This document shows positions 1 to 7,652 of a stretch of 64,000 bases of DNA, in pieces. The notes below the pieces were generated by a model. That model had not been told where the DNA came from and ran no database searches. It worked only from the letters and a program-made list of their open reading frames with translations. Origin of the DNA: Hymenobacter glacialis (lineage in GTDB: Bacteria; Bacteroidota; Bacteroidia; Cytophagales; Hymenobacteraceae); NCBI RefSeq assembly GCF_001816165.1, contig NZ_MDZC01000068.1, positions 155,627-219,626 of the forward strand. Reading direction: 5' to 3'. The position numbers were made by a program, and so were the translations under genes. Each line of letters starts with the position of its first letter. Positions within the stretch are counted from its first letter, which is position 1.

Positions 1-131
1 TACGAGCCCGGCATGGACTTGAGTGTGCTGTGGAGGTGCTGGCGGCGGCTGGGATAGGAAGGAGGCGGCACGGCCACGTCACCGGTGCCCGGAGCGTAGC
101 TTTACGGTCCAATTTCCCCCTTCTCTTTAGT

Positions 132-1352
132 ATGTCCAGTTCTGCTACCCTCGCGCCGGTTTCGCCGCTCTCCGACCGTATTCAGGCCATGAACGAGTCA
201 GCCACCATTGCCATGGCTAAAAAAAGCCGGGAGCTCCTCGCCAAGGGCTTCGATGTTATCAACCTGAGCTTTGGTGAGCCCGACTTCCAGACCCCGCAGT
301 ACATCAAGGACGCGGCCAAGCAGGCGCTGGACGATGGCTACACGTTCTACACGCCCGTGCCCGGTATTCCGGAACTGCGGCAGGCCATCTGCGACAAATT
401 CAAGCGTGATAACGACCTGGATTTCCTGCCCAACCAGATTGTGGTGAGCACCGGCGCCAAGCAGTCATTGGCGAACGCCGTGCTCAGCCTGGTAAACCCC
501 GGCGAGGAGGTAATCGTGTTTTCGCCCTACTGGGTGAGCTACGAGGAGATGGTGAAGCTGGCCGAGGGCATTGCCGTGCCCTTGTCTGGCACGCTGGAAA
601 ACGACTACAAGGTGACGGCCGCGCAGCTCGAAGCCGCCATCACGGAGCGCACCAAGCTCCTCATGTTTTCGTCGCCATGCAACCCCACGGGGTCGGTGTT
701 CAGCCGCGCCGAGCTGGGTGCCATTGCCGAAGTGCTGGCGCGACACCCACACGTGTACGCCCTGGCCGATGAGATTTACGAGTACATCAACTTTGTGGGC
801 GAACACGTGAGCCTGGCGCAATTCCCAGCCGTGACGGACCGAGTGATTACCGTGAACGGCTTCTCCAAAGGCTACGCCATGACCGGCTGGCGCTTGGGCT
901 ACCTGGCCGCGCGCCCCGACATCGCCGCCGCCTGCGAGAAAATGCAAAGCCAGGTGACGTCCGGCACGTGCTCCATTACCCAGCGTGCCGGGCTGGCGGC
1001 CCTGCAAGGTGGCCGGGCCTCGGCCGATGAGATGGTGGCCGCCTACCGCCGCCGCCGCGACCTGGTGCTGGATATTGTGCGCGACATTCCCGGTTTCAAA
1101 ACGCCCACTCCGAGCGGCGCTTTCTACATTTTCCCGGAGGTATCGGCCTATTTCGGCCGCACTGCACCCGACGGCAGTACCATCACCAACTCCATGGACC
1201 TGGCCATGTACCTGCTCAACGACGCGCTGGTATCGGCCGTGTCGGGCGACGCCTTTGGGGCGCCGGATTGCATTCGCTTCAGTACCGCCGCCGCCGATGA
1301 CAAGCTGGTAGAAGCATTCCGGCGGGTAAAAGAAAGTCTGGCCAAGCTGTAG
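132..1352 (+). CDS. Class I pyridoxal-phosphate aminotransferase (aspartate aminotransferase type)
   Basis: A 406-residue fold-type I aminotransferase that should move an amino group between an amino acid (aspartate is likeliest) and a 2-oxo acid in the cytoplasm. Visible family marks are the N-terminal LSFGEPDFQTP stretch, the substrate-loop SPCNPTG, the cofactor-binding LADEIYEYI and the Schiff-base lysine in NGFSKGYAMTGWRLGY (about K246), in the usual order and spacing. The reading frame stays open upstream to base 30, but that extension is arginine/glycine-rich and unlike the family, so the ATG at 132 (MSSSATLAP) is preferred. The exact substrate cannot be read from sequence. The next gene follows on the same strand after about 105 bases with its own promoter. 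Confidence 0.93.
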   Translation: MSSSATLAPVSPLSDRIQAMNESATIAMAKKSRELLAKGFDVINLSFGEPDFQTPQYIKDAAKQALDDGYTFYTPVPGIPELRQAICDKFKRDNDLDFLPNQIVVSTGAKQSLANAVLSLVNPGEEVIVFSPYWVSYEEMVKLAEGIAVPLSGTLENDYKVTAAQLEAAITERTKLLMFSSPCNPTGSVFSRAELGAIAEVLARHPHVYALADEIYEYINFVGEHVSLAQFPAVTDRVITVNGFSKGYAMTGWRLGYLAARPDIAAACEKMQSQVTSGTCSITQRAGLAALQGGRASADEMVAAYRRRRDLVLDIVRDIPGFKTPTPSGAFYIFPEVSAYFGRTAPDGSTITNSMDLAMYLLNDALVSAVSGDAFGAPDCIRFSTAAADDKLVEAFRRVKESLAKL

Positions 1353-1422
1353 AAACGCGCCCTTGCGCATTCGGCGTCCGGCCCGATTCTGCGCCGTCCG
1401 GCGCACCATTGCCGTTCAACGA

Positions 1423-1453
1423 TTGAACGCGCCAAGGCGCGTCCCTACCTTTG
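1423..1453 (+). promoter_or_regulatory. Bacteroidota-type promoter of rfaE1
   Basis: A TTG at 1423-1425 and a TACCTTTG box at 1446-1453 are 20 bases apart, which fits the Bacteroidota -33/-7 consensus. The box ends four bases before the ATG at 1458, so transcription would begin at or only just around the start codon, implying a leaderless or nearly leaderless message. Confidence 0.6.
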
Positions 1454-1457
1454 CCGC

Positions 1458-2456
1458 ATGCCCGTTGATTCCCTGACAACTCTTTTTGATAATTTCAATA
1501 ATCTTCGCGTCCTCATTATTGGCGACGTGATGGTGGATGCTTACGTGTGGGGCCGCGCCACGCGGCTCTCGCCCGAGGCGCCCGTGCCCGTGGTGCACGT
1601 GGCCCGCACCGAAAACCGCTTGGGCGGGGCCGCCAACGTAGCCCTGAATGTGCAGGCGCTGGGAGCCACGCCGCTGCTCTGCGCCGTGATTGGGGCCGAT
1701 GCTGGCGGCGACCAGCTCCTGCAGTTGCTACACGAGCAGCAGCTGGCTTCGGAAGGCCTCATTCGTAGCGCTCACCGGCCCACCACAGTGAAGCAGCGCA
1801 TCCTGGCCCACGGCCAGCAGCTGCTGCGTATCGACTCCGAGGTGGAAACCGACCTGAACGACGATGAAAGCACGCAGCTACTGGCCGCCTACGACGACCT
1901 GCTGGACCGCGCCGACGTGGTGGTGTTTGAAGATTACGACAAGGGCGTGCTCAACGAAGCCATTATCACGGAGTGCATTGCGCGGGCCCGGCAGCGCAAC
2001 ATTCCCACGGTGGTGGACCCCAAAAAGAAGAATTTTCTGGCCTACCGCCACTGCACCCTCTTCAAGCCCAACCTGAAGGAGCTGCGCGAGGGCTTGAAGC
2101 TGGAGTTTGGCGAGCCCACCACCGACCGGCCCGGATTTGAGGCTGCCGTGGCCCGGCTACGCGAAGAGCTAACGCCCAAGACGGTTCTGGTAACGCTCTC
2201 AGAGCACGGCGTATTTGCCCAGCAGGAGGAGCAGAAAACTTACCTGCCGGCACATTTGCGCACCATTTCTGATGTGTCTGGCGCGGGCGACACCGTCATC
2301 AGCATTGCCGCGCTGTGCGTGGCCCTAGGGCAGCCGGCGGCGTTCACGGCCGCGCTGGCCAACCTAGGCGGCGGGCTGGTGTGCGAGCAGGTGGGTGTGG
2401 TGCCCGTGGAGAAGCAGCGGCTGCTGAAAGAAGCGCAGGAAGCAAGGTTGCTGTAG
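1458..2456 (+). CDS. rfaE1: D-glycero-beta-D-manno-heptose-7-phosphate kinase (RfaE domain I, PfkB family)
   Basis: A 332-residue PfkB-type sugar kinase. The N-terminal IGDVMVDAYVWG, the sugar-binding NRLGGAANVALN segment and the C-terminal DVSGAGDTV anion-hole/catalytic-base motif are all present. The segments RLSPEAPVPV and VVDPKKKNF are typical of the kinase half of HldE/RfaE, which phosphorylates heptose-7-phosphate during ADP-heptose synthesis for lipopolysaccharide core. Only the kinase domain is present; the nucleotidyltransferase half would have to be elsewhere. It is convergent with the PhnA-like gene, with only 8 bases between stop codons. Assignment to heptose rather than another sugar rests on the family motifs, not on context. 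Confidence 0.88.
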   Translation: MPVDSLTTLFDNFNNLRVLIIGDVMVDAYVWGRATRLSPEAPVPVVHVARTENRLGGAANVALNVQALGATPLLCAVIGADAGGDQLLQLLHEQQLASEGLIRSAHRPTTVKQRILAHGQQLLRIDSEVETDLNDDESTQLLAAYDDLLDRADVVVFEDYDKGVLNEAIITECIARARQRNIPTVVDPKKKNFLAYRHCTLFKPNLKELREGLKLEFGEPTTDRPGFEAAVARLREELTPKTVLVTLSEHGVFAQQEEQKTYLPAHLRTISDVSGAGDTVISIAALCVALGQPAAFTAALANLGGGLVCEQVGVVPVEKQRLLKEAQEARLL

Positions 2457-2464
2457 CCTGGGTA

Positions 2465-2674
2465 TCACGCTTTCTTCAAAAATTCGGTCTTCAGCACCAT
2501 GGTGCTGCCGCCGGCCCGGCCCTCTATTTCGCCGGCGCTGTTGGTGAGGTGAATGTTTTTGACCACCGTGCCGCGCTTCAGGGTGAGGGAGGAGCCTTTC
2601 ACCTTGAGGTCTTTGATGAGGGTAACCGAGTCGCCTTCGGCGAGCAGGGTGCCGTTGCTGTCTTTAACGTCCAT
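2465..2674 (-). CDS. PhnA/YjdM C-terminal-domain protein
   Basis: A 69-residue protein beginning MDVKDSNG and ending TEFLKKA. It matches the C-terminal domain of the PhnA/YjdM (zinc-ribbon alkylphosphonate-operon-associated) family: the stretch [14 protein letters not shown] and the terminal [10 protein letters not shown] are characteristic. The N-terminal zinc ribbon of full-length YjdM is absent, so this is a stand-alone SH3-like domain. No phosphonate genes are nearby, and the role is unknown. It is the last of three closely spaced minus-strand genes after hemE. The ATG at 2674 is chosen over a TTG two codons upstream. Confidence 0.8.
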   Translation of the reverse strand: MDVKDSNGTLLAEGDSVTLIKDLKVKGSSLTLKRGTVVKNIHLTNSAGEIEGRAGGSTMVLKTEFLKKA

Positions 2675-2704
2675 GGGCAAGGGAGGTGCTGCGCTGAAGC
2701 GGTG

Positions 2705-2893
2705 CTACCGGCGAAACAGCCAGAGGTAGAGAAGGAAAAAAACGGGCGAGAGGCTGCTCAGCGTAATCAGCGCCACCATGAAGGTTTCCGTGCGGGTGCG
2801 CTCGGGCTTGCGCAGGAGCCACCGCCACATGAAAACCATGAGCACGAAGAGAGCGGCCAGCGTGAAGTAAAAAGTGGAGCCGAATGCAGGCAT
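2705..2893 (-). CDS. Small two-helix membrane protein, unknown function
   Basis: A 62-residue protein with two clear hydrophobic segments (about residues 7-25 and 40-59) separated by a short charged loop, WRWLLRKPERTRTET. This predicts a hairpin inner-membrane protein. It lies between hemE (51 bases upstream) and the PhnA-like gene (30 bases downstream) on the same strand and is probably co-transcribed with them. I do not recognise a family. Gene-like spacing and membrane character support it, but its short length keeps confidence moderate. Confidence 0.6.
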   Translation of the reverse strand: MPAFGSTFYFTLAALFVLMVFMWRWLLRKPERTRTETFMVALITLSSLSPVFFLLYLWLFRR

Positions 2894-2944
2894 TATCAGT
2901 TTCGAATTAGTGAGACGCGGAAAGTTCTCGCGGTTTGCTGTTGG

Positions 2945-3970
2945 TTACCCGCGCCAGGCCTTCACCGTGTTCACAAACACGCGCACGTTGTTCGGGTCGG
3001 TGTCGGGGTACACGCCGTGGCCAAGGTTAGCGATGTGCGGGCCGCCGGCAAACTTGCGGAGCATGGCCTCGGTGGCCGCTTTCACCTGTTCGGGCGTGCC
3101 GTAGAGGGCGCAGGGGTCGAGGTTGCCCTGCAGAGTTTTGTTGCCGGCCTGCATGCGCACCTGGGCGGGGTCCTGGTTCCAGTCGAGTCCTATCGTGCGG
3201 CAGGACGTGGCGGCAAAGTCCTCCACGGCCCACCAGGCGCCCTTGGCAAACACCGTGACGGGCACCAGCGGCGAGAGCGCCTCCGTGATTTCGGCGATGT
3301 AGCGGCTCGAGAATTCGCGGTAGTGGTCGGGCGGCAGGGTACCGGCCCAGGAGTCGAATATTTGCACCACTTGGGCCCCGGCGGCCACCTGCGCCTGCAG
3401 GTAGGCAATGGTGGTAGCCGTGATTTTGGCCAACAGGCGGTGGGCCAGGGCGGGCTCGCGGTAGAGCATGCCGCGGGCTTTGCTGAAGGTTTTGGAGCCC
3501 GAGCCCTCTACCATGTACGCCAGTAGCGTCCAGGGAGCACCGGCGAAGCCGATGAGCGGCACGCGGCCGTTGAGGGCTTTTTTGGTGATGCGCAGGGCTT
3601 CCAGAACGTAGCCGAGGCCTTCTTCGGGGTCGGGCACGCGGAGCTTGTCCACGTCGGCCGCCGACTTAATGACTTCGGGAAAGAGCGGGCCGCGGGCTTC
3701 CACCATTTCGTAGCGCAGGCCCATGGCATCGGGCACCACTAGGATGTCGGAGAAGATGATGGCGGCGTCCACATCCAGCGCATCAATGGGCTGGATGGTG
3801 ACTTCGGCGGCCAGCTCGGGCGTTTCCACCAGCTCTTTGAAGCCGGAAAGACGGCCGCGGAGGGCGCGGTATTCGGGGAGGATGCGGCCGGCCTGGCGCA
3901 TCAGCCACACGGGGGTGCGTTCGGTGGCTTCGCCGCGGGCGGCACGGAGGAAAAGGTCGTTTTTTAGCAT
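2945..3970 (-). CDS. hemE: Uroporphyrinogen decarboxylase
   Basis: A 341-residue uroporphyrinogen III decarboxylase, which removes four acetate carboxylates to make coproporphyrinogen III in haem synthesis. The N-terminal [16 protein letters not shown] motif, the [14 protein letters not shown] segment with its catalytic aspartate, and the C-terminal [15 protein letters not shown] and [15 protein letters not shown] segments are diagnostic. Length is normal for the family. The ATG at 3970 ([10 protein letters not shown]) is preferred over an in-frame TTG at 3982, because that TTG is part of the TACCTTTG promoter box. It is the first gene of a probable three-gene transcript. Confidence 0.96.
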   Translation of the reverse strand: MLKNDLFLRAARGEATERTPVWLMRQAGRILPEYRALRGRLSGFKELVETPELAAEVTIQPIDALDVDAAIIFSDILVVPDAMGLRYEMVEARGPLFPEVIKSAADVDKLRVPDPEEGLGYVLEALRITKKALNGRVPLIGFAGAPWTLLAYMVEGSGSKTFSKARGMLYREPALAHRLLAKITATTIAYLQAQVAAGAQVVQIFDSWAGTLPPDHYREFSSRYIAEITEALSPLVPVTVFAKGAWWAVEDFAATSCRTIGLDWNQDPAQVRMQAGNKTLQGNLDPCALYGTPEQVKAATEAMLRKFAGGPHIANLGHGVYPDTDPNNVRVFVNTVKAWRG

Positions 3971-3979
3971 ATCGAAGGG

Positions 3980-3987
3980 CAAAGGTA
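3980..3987 (-). promoter_or_regulatory. -7 box of the hemE promoter
   Basis: On the minus strand this reads TACCTTTG, a perfect match to TAnnTTTG, and it ends nine bases before the hemE ATG. This predicts a transcript with almost no 5' untranslated region. Confidence 0.55.
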
Positions 3988-4025
3988 CGATGGCCGGACG
4001 CCGCGTGATTACTTAGATTTGAAGC

Positions 4026-4044
4026 AAAAGCCCCCTTTGGGGCA
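4026..4044 (-). terminator. Weak terminator-like hairpin after the MarC gene
   Basis: Read on the minus strand, GCCCC-AAAG-GGGGC is followed by TTTTG. The stem is short and the U-tract brief, so this is only a weak candidate for termination of the MarC transcript. Nothing else was seen between hemE and the MarC gene. Confidence 0.3.
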
Positions 4045-4174
4045 AGCAGGTGTGTAAGTAGGAAAGTTGGATTAGGCCACTCATAGAATTCCAGCAGGCG
4101 GGAGTGACTAATTGCCACTGCAATAGCGCTGCTTCGGTCCACTCGGTTTGCCAGCTGGTGCGGCAGTTCAAGTC

Positions 4175-4795
4175 TTAGCGCGTGAGACCCGGGAAGAGGG
4201 CCCCAATGGCCGAGGCCAGGAAATTGACCCCAATGGCCAGCGTGATAAAGCCGATGATGCGCGCCATGGCCGCCATGCCCGGCTTGCCCAGCACTTTGGT
4301 TAGGCGCAGCGAAAACAGCAGAATGATGAACGCCGCCAGGGCCACCAGCGCAAAGGCGGCCACGGTCATGGCCTTGTCCACGTACGTCGGGCGGATGAGG
4401 CCGATGCAGATGGCCATGGAGCCCGGGCCCGACAGCATGGGCATGGCCAGCGGCGTAAAGCTGATGTCGTCCTTGTTCTTGCTTTCTTCGAGCGCGGCGG
4501 GTCCCACCCGGTCGCGGTTGGCGCCCGGCGTGAGCAGCTCAAATGCCGAGCGCATGAGCAGAATGCCGCCCGCTATGCGCAGGTGCTGGATACTAATGCC
4601 AAAAAAGTTGAGAATGTACTGGCCGCCAAAAAAAGCCACGCTCAGAATGCACACCATGTAGATGCAGGCGCGCAGGGCCGTTTTGGCCCGGTCCGACGGC
4701 CTGTCATCGGCGGTGAGGGTGAGAAATACCGGCATCGCCCCAAACGGATTGACGATGGAAAAGAGCGTGGTGAAGGTGGCGAGCAGAATTTCCAT
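4175..4795 (-). CDS. MarC family integral membrane protein
   Basis: A 206-residue polytopic inner-membrane protein. The opening LLATFTTLFSIVNPFGAMPVF, the GGILLMRSAFELL segment, the PLAMPMLSGPGSM segment and the C-terminal GFITLAIGVNFLASAIG are typical of the MarC/YchE/YhgN family, with about six transmembrane helices. Its transport substrate is not established, and the old link to multiple antibiotic resistance does not define a function. The frame is open for another 77 codons upstream, but that stretch overlaps the divergent purE region and is not membrane-like; the ATG at 4795 is supported by the promoter box six bases upstream. Confidence 0.9.
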   Translation of the reverse strand: MEILLATFTTLFSIVNPFGAMPVFLTLTADDRPSDRAKTALRACIYMVCILSVAFFGGQYILNFFGISIQHLRIAGGILLMRSAFELLTPGANRDRVGPAALEESKNKDDISFTPLAMPMLSGPGSMAICIGLIRPTYVDKAMTVAAFALVALAAFIILLFSLRLTKVLGKPGMAAMARIIGFITLAIGVNFLASAIGALFPGLTR

Positions 4796-4801
4796 AGCCC
4801 G

Positions 4802-4809
4802 CAAAGGTA
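4802..4809 (-). promoter_or_regulatory. -7 box of the MarC gene promoter
   Basis: Minus-strand TACCTTTG, a perfect TAnnTTTG match, ends six bases before the MarC ATG. It fixes the start choice and again predicts a near-leaderless message. Confidence 0.55.
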
Positions 4810-4910
4810 GGAGAAGCGTCGGGCTGAGTGGAAAAGTCTTATTTTGCCGCTTCATCGGCGAAATTTCGTGCTCTGCCGTGTGAATCCTGTCTTCTTTACG
4901 CTTCCCCACC

Positions 4911-5483
4911 ATGTCTCCTGATTCCTCCGCTACCGGCCCTGCCCCCGGCTCCGACACCGACCGTCCCATCACCGAAACCCCCATTGTGGGCATCATCATG
5001 GGGTCGAAATCAGATTTGAAAACCATGTCCGGCGCGGCCGACGTGCTTCGTCAATTTGGTATTCCCTTCGAAATTACCCTCGTTTCACCCCACCGCACGC
5101 CCCATCGGATGGTGGAATATGCCGAGTCGGCGCGCAAGCGTGGCCTGCGCGTGCTCATCGCCGGTGGGGGTGGGGCCGCGCATCTGCCCGGCATGGTGGC
5201 CGCCTTCACTACTATTCCCGTGATTGGGGTGCCCATCAACAACACCATCTCCATTCAGGGGCTCGACTCCATTCTGAGCATGATTCAGATGCCGGCGGGC
5301 GTGCCCGTGGCCACCGTGGGCATCGACAGCGCCGCCAATGCCGCCGTGCTGGCCACCCAAATGCTGGCCATTCACAACGCCCGCCTGGCCGATGCCCTCG
5401 AAAAATACCGCACAACGCTAAAAGACCGGGTAATGCGCACCATTGAGGAGCTGCGCAAAGGCGGCTTTCAGGACGATGTGTAA
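4911..5483 (+). CDS. purE: N5-carboxyaminoimidazole ribonucleotide mutase
   Basis: A 190-residue class I PurE, which converts N5-CAIR to CAIR in purine synthesis. The signature GIIMGSKSDLKTMSGA, the VSPHRTPHRM loop with the active-site histidine, and IAGGGGAAHLPGMVAA are intact. About 24 low-complexity Pro/Ser/Thr residues precede the catalytic core. It is probably co-transcribed with the phosphodiesterase gene 17 bases downstream. Expression from the 115-base gap shared with the divergent MarC gene is likely; a near-match to the -7 box (TATTTTG) lies about 60 bases upstream. Confidence 0.96.
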   Translation: MSPDSSATGPAPGSDTDRPITETPIVGIIMGSKSDLKTMSGAADVLRQFGIPFEITLVSPHRTPHRMVEYAESARKRGLRVLIAGGGGAAHLPGMVAAFTTIPVIGVPINNTISIQGLDSILSMIQMPAGVPVATVGIDSAANAAVLATQMLAIHNARLADALEKYRTTLKDRVMRTIEELRKGGFQDDV

Positions 5484-5500
5484 CTCCTTAGTACCCTTCA

Positions 5501-6622
5501 ATGTCTGATTTTTACGCTTTGTCACTCACCGTGGCCCACTGGGTGCTGTGGGGAGTGGGAGGAGTGGCTTTGCTGGCCACGCTGCTGCCCATTCTTCGCC
5601 AAACCGCCTGGTGGATTCGCGCCTGTGATTTTCCGCGCCTGCAAATTGTGGCCGGCTTGACCCTGAGCCTGCTGGTTGCGCTGGTACTGCCCACCGCATC
5701 CAGCCTGGGCCATACTATTTTCGTAGTGGCCTTGGCCGTGGCCATGGTGTACCAGGCCAGCCGCATCTGGCCCTACACGCCCCTGCACAGCCGGCAGGTG
5801 GCCGACGCTTCCCGCTCGGCTGATGACAACGACAACCACCTGAGCATCATCGTGGCTAATGTGCTCATGTACAACCGCGACGCGTCGCGCCTGCTGGGCC
5901 ACATCAACAACCTGCAGCCCGATGTAGTGCTGGCCGTGGAAACCGACGACTGGTGGCTGAGCCAACTGGAGCGCATCGAAGAGCAGTACCCGTACACCTG
6001 CCACGCTCCCCTGCCCAATACCTACGGCATGCTGGTTTTTTCGCGGTTGCCGCTGCAGGAACCGCAGATGCGGTACATCCTCGATTCTGATATTCCTTCC
6101 TTTCACGGGTGCGTAGTGCTGCCCAACGGAGTGGCCGTCAACATGCACTTCCTGCACCCCAAGCCGCCGGCACCACAAGAGTCCAAGACCAGCGCCAAGC
6201 GCGATGCCGAGCTGCTGGTGGTGGGCAAAGTCATTCGAGGACACGAAGGCCCCACCATTGTGGCCGGCGACCTCAATGACGTGGCGTGGTCGCACACGTC
6301 CGAACTGTTTCGGCGCATTTCGCGCCTGCTGGACCCCCGCATTGGCCGGGGCCTGCTGCCCACGTTCCACGCCGACCACAAGCTGCTGCGCTGGCCCCTG
6401 GACCACGTGTTTCACTCCTCTCACTTCCGGTTGCAGCAGCTGGAGCGGCTGGCGCACATTGGCTCCGACCACTTCCCCATTTACATCCGCCTCAGCTACG
6501 AGCCGGGTGGCTGGCACGAACAGGAAAAAGAGCTGGAAGCCGCCGACCAAGGCGACCACGAGGAAGTGGCAGAAAAAATTGAGGAAGGCGTAGCCGAAGC
6601 TGCCCAGCCCGATGAGGACTAG
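5501..6622 (+). CDS. Membrane-anchored endonuclease/exonuclease/phosphatase (EEP) family protein
   Basis: A 373-residue protein with three hydrophobic helices in its first 90 residues, followed by an EEP-fold catalytic domain of the DNase I/sphingomyelinase type. Catalytic marks include NVLMYNRD, the metal-binding glutamate in AVETDDWW, the GDLNDVAWS motif, and the C-terminal GSDHFPIYI histidine motif. The active site should face one side of the inner membrane. The acidic tail (EKELEAADQGDHEE and onward) is low complexity. Substrate could be a nucleic acid or a phospholipid. It follows purE by 17 bases and is convergent with the next gene. Confidence 0.85.
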   Translation: MSDFYALSLTVAHWVLWGVGGVALLATLLPILRQTAWWIRACDFPRLQIVAGLTLSLLVALVLPTASSLGHTIFVVALAVAMVYQASRIWPYTPLHSRQVADASRSADDNDNHLSIIVANVLMYNRDASRLLGHINNLQPDVVLAVETDDWWLSQLERIEEQYPYTCHAPLPNTYGMLVFSRLPLQEPQMRYILDSDIPSFHGCVVLPNGVAVNMHFLHPKPPAPQESKTSAKRDAELLVVGKVIRGHEGPTIVAGDLNDVAWSHTSELFRRISRLLDPRIGRGLLPTFHADHKLLRWPLDHVFHSSHFRLQQLERLAHIGSDHFPIYIRLSYEPGGWHEQEKELEAADQGDHEEVAEKIEEGVAEAAQPDED

Positions 6623-6646
6623 CCCCGGGCCGGGCAGTTCTGCGCG

Positions 6647-7300
6647 CTAGCGCTTTTTAGTTACCAGCTCAATGGGCTGGAAATCGGCCTGCGGAGCCAC
6701 TCGGCCCGATATGCTCGCGTAAGTAGGCCGGATGCGCATGGTGAGGCGGCGGCCACTGCCCGTGAAATCGGCCAGGTTGGCGGCAAAAGCTGCGGGCGTG
6801 CTGCCGCTAAGCAGGGCCGTGGGTACGTTGAGGTCCACATTCACAGGCAGGGTGATGATGGCGCTGGGCTCCAACTCCTCATTCGCTCCCGTAACGCCTT
6901 TGGTCAGCTCGCGGCCGTCCAGCATCACCTGGTATTCCAGCTGCTTGAGTTGCAAATTGACCGTGCTGGGGTTGCGGGCGTAAATGCGCATGCGCAGCTT
7001 AAGGGGCAGGTTGTTGGCCTGCAGCGCCGTTTGCAGCTTGGCTTGCTGGGCCGAAGTAAGGTCGGTGGCCTGGCGCACAAACAGGATGTCCTGCCCACCG
7101 AGGCGGGCTTCGTCCATAAAATTGAGGCGGAACTGCATCTGGTCAAAAGCCTGGTTTTCCAGGGCCTGAGCCGAAAGGTTGCTCTTCTTGGCGTTGGGCG
7201 ACTCTTTTACCTTGTCGCTCACGCTGCATTGGGTGGTGGCTGCTAAAAGAATGCCCAAGGCTGCGGCACGAACTGGATATAAGTAGGCAGTTGATTTCAT
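6647..7300 (-). CDS. Secreted LEA14/WHy-like lipoprotein
   Basis: A 217-residue exported protein with an N-terminal signal segment (hydrophobic AALGILLAATTQ then Cys25), which suggests a lipoprotein although the lipobox is not canonical. The body contains RIYARNPSTVNLQLKQLEY followed by PSAIITLPVNVDL, an arrangement seen in LEA14/WHy-type beta-sandwich domains associated with desiccation or stress tolerance. That family call is from recall and is moderate. It is convergent with the EEP gene (24 bases apart). No close co-directional partner is seen. Confidence 0.65.
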   Translation of the reverse strand: MKSTAYLYPVRAAALGILLAATTQCSVSDKVKESPNAKKSNLSAQALENQAFDQMQFRLNFMDEARLGGQDILFVRQATDLTSAQQAKLQTALQANNLPLKLRMRIYARNPSTVNLQLKQLEYQVMLDGRELTKGVTGANEELEPSAIITLPVNVDLNVPTALLSGSTPAAFAANLADFTGSGRRLTMRIRPTYASISGRVAPQADFQPIELVTKKR

Positions 7301-7601
7301 AAGGTAGGTAAATCGGTAACGGAATGCGGGGTTTCCAAAGCGCGGTGGGCACCAATAGGCCCCATACGAGAAAGAGTTGATGTTGGGCTAAAATTACGGC
7401 GTAGCGCGGGCATTGCCGGCATACACCTCGCAGCCGGGGAGCGGATGCCTACCCGGAATGAGTGCGCAGCCGGCCCACCAGCCAGGTAGTGGTTCTGCAG
7501 TAATGGGGCTGTCTGGTGCACTTTATGTCTTGTTAAACAATGAGTTAATAATACGTCATCAACTGCTTTCAACCAAACAACAATTTATAAAAGTCCCAAA
7601 C

Positions 7602-7640
7602 AAAAAAAGGCCGGAAGCTTGCGCCTCCGGCCTTTCCATT
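7602..7640 (-). terminator. Intrinsic terminator of dnaK
   Basis: On the minus strand the stem is GGCCGGA (7626-7632 with 7609-7615, extended by AAA/TTT), followed by a run of seven T. It lies just past the expected dnaK stop at 7653. The stretch 7301-7601 next to it holds no gene I can support. Confidence 0.75.
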
Positions 7641-7652
7641 GTGGCAAGTGCC

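Noticed and set aside
1..57. An open plus-strand frame ending in a stop at 55-57 (EPGMDLSVLWRCWRRLG)
   Set aside because: Eighteen codons are too few to tell the 3' end of an upstream gene from chance.
3971..3982. TTG start for hemE at 3982, and similar TTG starts for the integrase and PhnA-like genes
   Set aside because: In hemE and the integrase the TTG is part of the TAnnTTTG promoter box; downstream ATGs give family-like N termini.
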